Shown here: positions 56,798 through 64,000 of the stretch, in pieces | How positions within the stretch are numbered: the stretch's first letter is position 1 | Layout of the letters: each line of letters starts with the position of its first letter | Source: Incurvaria masculella | Lineage: Eukaryota; Arthropoda; Insecta; Lepidoptera; Incurvariidae | Length of the DNA stretch: 64,000 nt | NCBI GenBank assembly: GCA_946894095.1 | Contig: OX335655.1 | Span: 4,836,001-4,900,000, forward strand | Direction: 5' to 3' | Made by a program: the position numbers and the translations under genes | Notes under the pieces: model-generated | What the model was told of the DNA's origin: nothing | The model's input: the letters and a program-made list of their open reading frames with translations, nothing else | The model's database searches: none

Positions 56798-56842
56798 CCA
56801 CTGAGACATTTTTTCTCAGAGGAACAAATCGTAACTCAGTGG
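56798..56842. repeat. Left subterminal motif of the Sola-like element
   Basis: CCACTGAGACATTTTTTCTC, AGAGGAAC, ending CTCAGTGG. Its inverse lies at 61107-61146, with the shared core CTCAGAGGAACA. Confidence 0.75.
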
Positions 56843-57067
56843 AATGCATAAAGATACGTCTAGACTGGCCGCGACTCATATTTTTTCTTTATTTTATAAA
56901 ACAAATAGCCACTTACTAAAATATATTTTGTACAAGATTTTAACTTTTTAAATACCTACGACATGTTTCAACGGAATGAAAAATCCATTGACATAAATAT
57001 TACTAAAAATTACTTTTCGTCTGCTGCAGTGATAGCGGAGAGTAGTAAGCACTGACTAACTCCCATT

Positions 57068-57178
57068 TTCACCACATCCAGTTACCCAAAATCCGAAAGT
57101 TATCTTTCGGTTACACGTCATATTTATATGGCGTAACCGAAAGGTAACTTTCGGATTCATGTAGCCGGAGGTGGTGAA
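57068..57178. repeat. Palindromic mini-MITE nested in the transposon intron
   Basis: Ends TTCACCACATCCAGTTAC and GTAGCCGGAGGTGGTGAA are inverted, and the inner arms 57091-57114 and 57133-57156 match at 23 of 24. Each inner arm is itself a palindrome (CCGAAAG, four bases, CTTTCGG), so the unit folds at two levels. A diverged copy is at 35637-35739. Confidence 0.85.
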
Positions 57179-57828
57179 ACCGACCGTAAGAAGACCATAC
57201 GTTGGTAAAAAATAGCGAAGGTTGGCAGCACAATAGAATTGGTGTTTATAGTGAGCAACAGTGCTTATATCATAACAGCGGTTTGGTATTAGCGTGTTGT
57301 ATATCCATGTCCGGTTACATAAAAATAAGACATACTATGTTATTCTCATGTTTAATAGAATTAATATCAATATTTATTTTATTTTATTATTATAGTTTAG
57401 GGGCATTATCGCTATACTTTCGTATACGTTCTATAAAAAAGCAAAGAATATTTTTGGTGAGTGGATTCCGGAACAGTAAAAAACAATTGGTCCCACTGCA
57501 TTTCACTGTATGTCGTAATGCTGACAAATTAATTTATGGTTTGATATTCCAATTAATAGTATATACTACTAGTTTTCAGTTTTTAACCCCTCTGGGTTGA
57601 TACAATCGCACTAAATGAAAGATGGTCGAAGTGAAAAATGTCTGTATTTTCAGTCTTAAATTACATATGTAATTTTTTAATTTATATTTATAATTTTAGA
57701 GATGAAACTTATGACATAAAATAGTTTTTTGACGGCGCCAATCTACCTTATGTCCATGTATTTTATCAAGTTCGCCGCATAATAATATTTTTGTTCTCCA
57801 CAGAAAGTGCATAACAACAGGAATCAAG

Positions 57829-60639
57829 ATGCCTCTATCTAATGTAGAACGAATGAAAAGATATCGAGAAAAAATTAAAAATGATCCAGTAAAGTATGCA
57901 GAAGTTAAAAAGAAACATGCAGCATATGTTAAAGCAAAAACAAAGAAAATAAAACATTTAACAGATACCGAAAAAGCTGAACAACGAAAAATTTGGCGAG
58001 ATCAAAAACGTAAACAGCTGCAAAAGAAAAAAACTTCTGCAAATAAAGAAAATACACATTTAAACCCACAAAAAAAAGAAGCTGAAAGAAAAATAACGAA
58101 AAGAAGAAGAAATATGAACACATTGGCAAGAAAATATAACAGTGCCCTCAAAAGAATTAATGCACTAACTGCAGCATTAGAAAGGTCAAGAAAACAAATG
58201 TACCGGCACAAAATTAAGACCAAAAAAATAATAATGGGACTGGAAAACTGCATAGAAAAAATGAAAGCCAGAGAAGAAGTCATAGAAATATGTTTGAAAG
58301 ATACATACAAACAGTGTAAAACATACAAAGAAAAGAGAATATTAAAAGGTTTGTCTGAAAAGGCATTTAAAAAGAAAACTTACGTAGCAAAGCTGCTGGG
58401 ACTAAGAGGAAAAATAAGATGTCGTAATGAAAAGAATAAATTGCCTAAAATTCGAGATGAAATAGAAAAATTTTATTCCAGAGAGGACATTAGTAGATCC
58501 ACGGCCGGAAAAAAGGAATGTCGTACTTCAAAAAAGAAGAAAGAACAAATTCGTTATCTCACAGATACATTATCAAATCTTTATAAGATATATAAAGCAG
58601 AAGGTGGCAAACTTGGGTTCACAACGTTTTACCGATACAAGCCTTTTTTTGTTTTGTCTCCGAGTGTGCAAAACAGGGATACCTGCATGTGTGTCAAACA
58701 CAGCAATGTAGATTTATTATTTCGCGCTTTAAAAAAAAATGGATTGGCACCTGATCACAACACTGTTAAAGACGTATTGAGAATAACGACATGCAATCTA
58801 CAGTCTTATAATTGTATGTATGGAAAATGTGAGGCGTGTAAAAACCAAGTAATGGATTATAAACTGAAAGAGGGACAGAAAAAACTAAAAACAGACTGGC
58901 TACAGTGGGAACGTATAGATCATAACTATGAAAAGATCGAAAAAGGAAGTGTCAAGTCTATGACAACTAAAAAGACAGGTAAAGTGCAGAAAACAGGAAA
59001 CGTTGAAACATTAATAAACATTTTCGAAAAAAGTATAACCGCCTTTAAAAAGCATTATTACACTTGGAAGCATCAACAGAATCAATATCAGGAATGTATT
59101 CAGAGGTTAACAGAAAATGAAGCACTTATACTCTGTGACTTTTCTGAAAATTATTCGTGCAAAATGTCGGAAGAAATACAAAGTATGCACTATGGAGCAT
59201 CGAAACAACAGATAACCCTTCATACCGGTATGGTTTATTGGGCGGGAAAATCACAATCATTCTGTACAATCTCCGATAATAATTGCCACGAGCCTTCAGC
59301 AATATGGGCACATCTTATGCCAGTGATAAAATTTATCAGAGAAGAGGAGCCTTCGACAAAAGTTATACATTTTTACTCCGATGGCCCCTGTAGCCAATAT
59401 AAGCAGAAAAAAAATTTCTACTTACATAATTTGTTTACGCATAAACTGCAACTTGAATATTCAACATGGTCGTTCACCGCAAGCGGCCATGGAAAAGGAG
59501 TGGCGGACGGAATCGGGGGTGCCACAAAAAGAGCACTGGATAGACAAATATCTTATGGTAAAGACATAATGAACGGCATCCAGGCGTATGAAACGTTGAT
59601 CAAATGTATGAAATCTGTCAAATATTTTTACATTAAGGACTCTGACATTGAAAACATCGGTAAGATAGTTCCGAAAGACTTAAGCGCAGTGTGTGGCACG
59701 ATGCAAATCCATCAAGTGATTTCCAGTTGTCAAGATAATATGAAGCACAGAACGCATTCGTGTTTTTGTGGAATAAAAAAAGGTATGTGCAACTGTTTCT
59801 CGCCAAAAAACCACGCATTCCAAAAGAAAAACGTCACTACATTTGAGTCTCCATTAACTGAAGTGAAAAAATCCTCGAACAATAATCTTATGGTGACTGC
59901 AGATGTTGACGTACATGTAGAAAGCAATGTTTCTCATTCAAATAATTGCATGGTAAGCAAAAATGAACTTTTTTCTGTGGTTTCTGAAACTGAAATAATT
60001 AATATCGATGCCATAGATATATTTGAAAATTTGGATACATTGAGTTTGTTCAGTGCGGGTAATTTAACAGAGGAAGAACGAGATCCCCTGTGTATAAGTA
60101 CTGATGTTATTGAAAACGTTAGCGAGATACGGAATGCAGATGTGAACAAGGCAGAAGATAATTCAGCTGGTGTCGTTTTATTTGATGAAAGTGGCAATGA
60201 ATTGATTTCGGCATTTCGTCAACCCTCTGAATTAAAAATAATTAATCAAAGACAGAGTGATAAGCTTGAATCTTGTATGAAACCTCTGAAACCAACAAAC
60301 ACAGAACATACAAGTTTTGGCAATCAAACTACATCAATAAAAAAGCGAAGTTTATTTACAAAAGATCCAATTGATTTTGAATCCAAAAAAGCACGTTCTT
60401 TGCACTCCGAACATAAAATGCCAGTTAAGGAAAACATTTCAAGTGGTTTAAGATATCTACCAACGAAATCCATTTTAAGTAGTATCACACGCACTATTCA
60501 GTGTAATAGATGTGCGGCACGATTGCCATTACAGTCTATATGGACGAAATGTATAGCTTGTAAGCGTTTGATCTGTACAAAATGTAGTGGGGACTCAACT
60601 GATTTTGATTACATCTGTGACACATGCTATGGTGAATAA
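57829..60639 (+). CDS. Sola-like DDD transposase, 936 aa
   Basis: Probable DNA transposase that cuts and inserts its own element in the nucleus. Residues 1-130 are very basic and helical (MKRYREKIKNDPVKYAEVKK), suggesting DNA binding; 130-250 are also lysine-rich. A zinc-binding-like region follows (DTCMCVKHSN, then CMYGKCEACKN near 325-350). The catalytic-looking domain has DFSENYSC (D437), FYSDGPCSQYKQK (D518) and GHGKGVADGIGGATKR (H554, D560), with E588 as another possible third acid. The CFC...CNC cluster near 645-657 is followed by an acidic, low-complexity stretch (680-880). The C-terminus is an eight-cysteine RING/PHD-like finger (C892, C895, C908, C911, C916, C919, C930, C933). ATG 57829 is chosen because it follows a splice acceptor and begins the basic domain. 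AATAAA signals lie at about 61418 and 61590. It resembles uncharacterised multi-copy proteins known from many animals. Confidence 0.85.
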   Translation: MPLSNVERMKRYREKIKNDPVKYAEVKKKHAAYVKAKTKKIKHLTDTEKAEQRKIWRDQKRKQLQKKKTSANKENTHLNPQKKEAERKITKRRRNMNTLARKYNSALKRINALTAALERSRKQMYRHKIKTKKIIMGLENCIEKMKAREEVIEICLKDTYKQCKTYKEKRILKGLSEKAFKKKTYVAKLLGLRGKIRCRNEKNKLPKIRDEIEKFYSREDISRSTAGKKECRTSKKKKEQIRYLTDTLSNLYKIYKAEGGKLGFTTFYRYKPFFVLSPSVQNRDTCMCVKHSNVDLLFRALKKNGLAPDHNTVKDVLRITTCNLQSYNCMYGKCEACKNQVMDYKLKEGQKKLKTDWLQWERIDHNYEKIEKGSVKSMTTKKTGKVQKTGNVETLINIFEKSITAFKKHYYTWKHQQNQYQECIQRLTENEALILCDFSENYSCKMSEEIQSMHYGASKQQITLHTGMVYWAGKSQSFCTISDNNCHEPSAIWAHLMPVIKFIREEEPSTKVIHFYSDGPCSQYKQKKNFYLHNLFTHKLQLEYSTWSFTASGHGKGVADGIGGATKRALDRQISYGKDIMNGIQAYETLIKCMKSVKYFYIKDSDIENIGKIVPKDLSAVCGTMQIHQVISSCQDNMKHRTHSCFCGIKKGMCNCFSPKNHAFQKKNVTTFESPLTEVKKSSNNNLMVTADVDVHVESNVSHSNNCMVSKNELFSVVSETEIINIDAIDIFENLDTLSLFSAGNLTEEERDPLCISTDVIENVSEIRNADVNKAEDNSAGVVLFDESGNELISAFRQPSELKIINQRQSDKLESCMKPLKPTNTEHTSFGNQTTSIKKRSLFTKDPIDFESKKARSLHSEHKMPVKENISSGLRYLPTKSILSSITRTIQCNRCAARLPLQSIWTKCIACKRLICTKCSGDSTDFDYICDTCYGE

Positions 60640-60849
60640 TGAATGGGTGTTTGAGCAGCTACCTGTTTTTAGAATTAAAAAACATAAGATAAAATTACCT
60701 ATTTGTTTCGACCCACAGAATCACCTTTAATTTAAGCATGTGTCTACCAAAATATTCCATGTGTGATACACAATTAAGTTCGTTTTAGTGGGTTCTGTTT
60801 GGCTTTAGTGTTTTCTAAATACAACAAGTTTGTTTAAATTTAGTGTTTA

Positions 60850-60952
60850 GTATCACACACATTTTTAGTGTAATAGGTGTGAGACACGATTGTAGCAAAA
60901 TGTAGTGTGGACTCAACTGATTTCGGTTACATCTGTGACACATGTTATTAAT
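60850..60952 (+). repeat. Duplicated tail of the transposase gene
   Basis: Repeats the codons of the last zinc finger (CDS 60481-60630): AGTGTAATAGGTGTGAGACA, GACTCAACTGATTTCGG, TACATCTGTGACACATG, with about 45 bp deleted inside. It lies 210 bp after the stop and is out of use. Confidence 0.85.
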
Positions 60953-61106
60953 TAAGTACCAGCATTAATAAGATTTTTGGCCCAGGTTGTTAGTTTTTCT
61001 TTTTTTTTTATTTGTGAATTGTTTTATTGCAATGCAAAAAAAAAACATTCATATTTCGTAAATTTCAGTAATTTATTTCATTCATATGAACAAGACTTAA
61101 CTTAAT

Positions 61107-61146
61107 CCACTGAGAAATCACAGTGTTCCTCTGAGAGATTGTCCCA
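61107..61146. repeat. Right subterminal motif of the Sola-like element
   Basis: CCACTGAGAAATCACAGTGT, TCCTCTGAGAGATTGTCCCAC: the inverse of 56798-56842. Confidence 0.75.
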
Positions 61147-61414
61147 CTACAAATCGCATTAACAATATTTTTTTATTTAAAATTGGCAGTAAATATCTTA
61201 TATATTTTTGTCTTAAACATTATGGAATATGTTTATGTCATATTGTCTATTTCAGTGTTAACATTGTTCTCATATAATGTAAGTGAAAAAGAAAATTGCT
61301 TGCTCGTTTATCATTAAAGTAACTCAGCTGATATAAATACGGCCATAAAATATTGTTAAATTTGTACTTTGATAAGTTTTTTGTGTTTTTATGAAAAAAT
61401 GGTGTATTATGATT

Positions 61415-61432
61415 GAAATAAAGATTATGTAC
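61415..61432 (+). terminator. Polyadenylation signal candidate
   Basis: GAAATAAAGATTATG about 780 bp after the stop, with a second AATAAAGATATG at about 61590, both inside the transposon on the coding strand. Confidence 0.45.
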
Positions 61433-61654
61433 CGATTAAACTTTCATTTTACTTTAACCAGAACTGAACATTATTTTGTAACTCATCGGAAATAACTTAC
61501 TTCCCAAGCAACCTTAAAATATAAATTATTTCAAATGTTATTAAGTTATTTTCTGTATTATTTATGTTTTTTAAACTTTAAATATTAAAGAATAAAGATA
61601 TGCTGAAAAAACCCAAAATAAAAAATATTATAAAAATTCATCACTTTTTCCGAT

Positions 61655-61680
61655 GGGTACAAACTTTTTGAAAACCGCCC
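61655..61680 (-). repeat. Right terminal inverted repeat of the Sola-like element
   Basis: GGGTACAAACTTTTT then GAAAACCGCCC, followed by AAGT. Confidence 0.9.
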
Positions 61681-61684
61681 AAGT

Positions 61685-62670
61685 GCTCTACTTAGCGCGG
61701 TTCCAGACCCTCTAACTTACATAATGTATGTACTTTACCAGGACTCACGCGATGTCACGGGGTTTTATTATAAAAAATAATGTGATTTATTCTGGCTCTG
61801 ATTATGGACATTATCGACTAATAATATTTCTGTGCATATTTAAAATTTATGTTTATGATTTGTTTTGAAAGTAACTAATATCATTAAAGTAATTTGACTC
61901 AATTGTATTTACAAATACCATCAACAGGTAGCGTTATATATAGTATATAGGTAGCGTTATATAACTAATGAACCAAATAAAACAAATATTACCTAAATAT
62001 ATAAAAAGTGCCCGATGCAAGAAATAATACTATGAATAATGTTATCATATTTTGAAATAATAAATTAATTAAAATAATATCAAAACGAATTACAATGGAA
62101 ATTTAATAAGATTTATAATACAATCAAATAGTACCTACAATTAATGAATAAATAAAAGACAACTTATATACACGATGTTTTTTTCGTTTTAATTTCTCTT
62201 TTTTTACGTTTTGTTTCAAAATTAGCAATAAAAATGCTTGGTTTTTTTTCCATTTTCTTCAAAACAACGAATCCCAAACATTAAATTAACACTAAAACAA
62301 AAAAAACCCTAAAGACTGTTTAGTCGTACAAAATAATGAAATAAAGTATATGGAATTTGAGATACTAATTTGTTATAAAATAAATAAGAGTACATACCTA
62401 TATTTCTTATAAATTTTCTTATAAATAAAAAAATATTTTCGAAATTTATGTTTATGAGTTTTATTGTGATTTTTTAAATAATACATTTCTCAAATACAGC
62501 AAATTTACGGCAAACAATTTATAATGGTGAATTACAACAAAATGAAAAATATTGAAATTGTAAAAATGTTCTTATGGCAGCATATATTACGGCAGCATAT
62601 ATTTCCATGTTTCACATTAATACATAATGTTTCACATCATCACTACATAGTATAAAACAAAGTCGCTTTC
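61685..62670. other. No gene seen
   Basis: Very AT-rich. GTAGCGTTATATA occurs twice near 61928-61962. Confidence 0.4.
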
Positions 62671-62675
62671 TTTGT

Positions 62676-63429
62676 CCCTATATCACTATATCCCTATGTA
62701 CGCTTAAATCTTTAAAAATACGCAACGGATTTTGATGCGGTTTTTTAATAGATAGAGTGATTAAAGAGGAAGGTTTATATGTATAATAGCATCCATTCAA
62801 TATCTGAGAAATACTGTTATTTTTGAGGTTTCCAATGTGATGTCGTAAAAAAAAATTTTTTTTCCGCCTACATTGCAAACGCAGGCTGAACCCTACGAGA
62901 TTTATCAAAATAATTGTATACATTGAAAAAGTCTACAGAAAACTCCGCGATGGTATACATCTATCTCTTATGGATATCCCACAATAGCATTTTTTTCTCA
63001 TTTACTTTTTACGACAAATAATGGCTAATTTTCGAAGCGATTTTAACCAATACAGCATTAATCCTTATCCAATTAAATACCTTAAATACATTGTTGATTT
63101 AATATAGATCTTTACGGCCCTTTACAGCATATGATTTAAATGAATATTTTCGAAGATATTATACATTTAAAAATTGCGGGATGTAGTGTTTGCGGCGGTA
63201 CCGGCCGGCCGGGGCGGCGGGAGCGTGCCTCGGAGGCCGCGGTTCTCCCTATAGCACTTTGAATTTATTATTTCTCTAATATCTAATAATCATGTAATAA
63301 TAATATCTTAGTTTTTTTTATTTCAATGTAGGAACTCTACGTAAAAATGGTTTATTCGTGTATCATTGTGTCAAAATAATATTTTTTTAAATGACATTAT
63401 GCCCGTGCAAAGCCGGGACGGGCTGCTAG
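62676..63429 (+). mobile_element. Non-autonomous Helitron-like element
   Basis: The right end has the hairpin GCCCGTGCAAAGCCGGGACG plus GGC (stem GCCCGT/ACGGGC), then TG and CTAG before T, the Helitron 3' signature. The body contains ACGCAACGGATTTTGATGCG and GAGGAAGGTTTATATGTATA, a common moth Helitron sequence. The left end is approximate. A G+C-rich patch (63195-63240) lies inside. It belongs to a different family from 8043 and 49077. Confidence 0.75.
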
Positions 63430-64000
63430 TTAATCAATAATTAATTGGTATCTCAAAATCCATCACTTTTCTGTATTGTCCATAATATACTCTGTTTTGT
63501 GTAATAAATAAGATTGAATTTAGGGCGTGTTAATATCTGTTTGCGATCAGTTCCATGAGTTCTTGAGTGAAAATATATTTTATTATTTTTAAAAATAACA
63601 ACTAGTTATTTTGGAATTTTGAAAAGCTGAAAGATGCATGGATTGTCTAACCGTTAAGGGTAAATATATGATGCTCATATTCTTTGGTCATACTTTTTTA
63701 TGATAGTTTATGAATATTTGTCTCATTTGAGAACAAAAAGCACCAGAGCCTAACTTTTTTTTTAAATTATAGCTAGACTATCTATCTATGTATTCACTTA
63801 TTTGATCTTCGAAATTAATTTAATTATTATTAGTTGTGGATATTTTTAAATGTTGTTTTTCTCACGCTCTTATGGAACTGGTTGAAATCAGGTGCTATAA
63901 GACCTTTAAGTAAGTTTTCTTTGTCCAAATGAACATAAACGGTTAATATTACACCAATTATCATAATATTAACCTATCACGGAACGGCTATCTTGAACTG
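63430..64000. other. No gene seen
   Basis: AT-rich sequence to the right edge of the window. Confidence 0.4.

Larger units (their letters stand above)
56651..57803 (+). other. Probable 5'UTR intron of the transposase gene
   Basis: An ideal donor (CTGAG/GTAAGTTT at 56651) and an ideal acceptor (TTTTTGTTCTCCACAG, ending 57803) bracket 1,153 bp. The next exon starts 25 bases before the ATG at 57829. The intron contains a 111-bp palindromic MITE and SINE-like scraps (CCATGTCCGGTTACATAAAA near 57306; AAGATGGTCGAAG near 57620), so it was a safe landing place. Not proven without transcripts. Confidence 0.6.
56039..61680 (+). mobile_element. Autonomous-looking DDD transposon, probably Sola superfamily
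   Basis: 5,642 bp bounded by 26-bp terminal inverted repeats (56039-56064 and 61655-61680) matching at 23 of 26 bases, each with the exact block AAAAAGTTTGTACCC. AAGT lies immediately outside both ends (56035-56038 and 61681-61684), a 4-bp target duplication. Mirrored subterminal motifs occur about 760 and 570 bp inside. The only large gene is an uninterrupted 936-codon frame (57829-60639). Known Sola elements have DDD transposases and 4-bp duplications, which fits; the superfamily call is inference. No stop or frameshift is seen, so it may be a young copy. Confidence 0.85.

Noticed and set aside
57202..57600. 132-codon frame just upstream of the transposase
   Set aside because: Made of SINE-like scraps and T-rich sequence inside the proposed intron.
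57929..58328. Minus-strand frames inside the 936-codon gene
   Set aside because: Shadows of the lysine-rich (AAA/AAG) coding strand, giving F/L-rich nonsense.
56039..61680. Assignment to the KDZ, Academ or Kolobok superfamilies
   Set aside because: The 4-bp duplication and the spacing of the acidic motifs fit Sola better; no helicase or endonuclease fusion as in Academ was seen, and Kolobok duplicates TTAA.

Overview
This window looks like nuclear DNA of a lepidopteran insect (moth or butterfly). The evidence is an AT-rich, intron-bearing, repeat-packed sequence, a 5S-headed and a tRNA-headed SINE that share one body, Helitron-like copies ending in a hairpin plus CTAG, mariner and Tc1-like elements, and an insect-type allatostatin-A receptor exon. 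The organism is inferred from these families; no species can be named.

Only one clear host gene part is present: the first coding exon of an allatostatin-A/galanin-like receptor (41932-42744, + strand), which stops at a splice donor after TM6. I did not find the exon carrying TM7, so the intron may run to the end of the window. A possible broken retroposed gene lies at 16944-17410.

Layout. 1-3700: a 36-bp minisatellite, dispersed repeats, a hairpin repeat. 3740-7240: a mariner whose transposase gene is split near codon 18 by a 2.2-kb nested insertion; the rest of the frame is open with all three catalytic aspartates. 7500-13600: LINE relic, Helitron, SINEs, a TA-flanked MITE and a reverse transcriptase fragment. 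15250-16110 holds a repeat that proves to be the empty site for a 550-bp TTAA-flanked element inserted at 45235-45784. 22900-34800: SINEs, several copies of the TTAA family, a foldback element with 160-bp arms and a decayed Tc1/mariner element. 35600-40960: inverted repeats and another 5S SINE. 49077-52280: three Helitron-like units joined head to tail. 55206-55890: a higher-order satellite (139-bp unit built from about seven 20-mers).

The most striking object is at 56039-61680: a structurally complete 5.6-kb DNA transposon with 26-bp terminal inverted repeats, an AAGT target duplication, mirrored subterminal motifs, a 5'UTR intron and an uninterrupted 936-residue protein. The protein has a D-D-D-like acidic pattern and a C-terminal eight-cysteine zinc finger. 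The 4-bp duplication and DDD pattern fit the Sola superfamily best, but that assignment is inference. Apart from the receptor, nearly everything here works as, or was left by, mobile DNA, with several layers of nested insertion that give a relative order of events.
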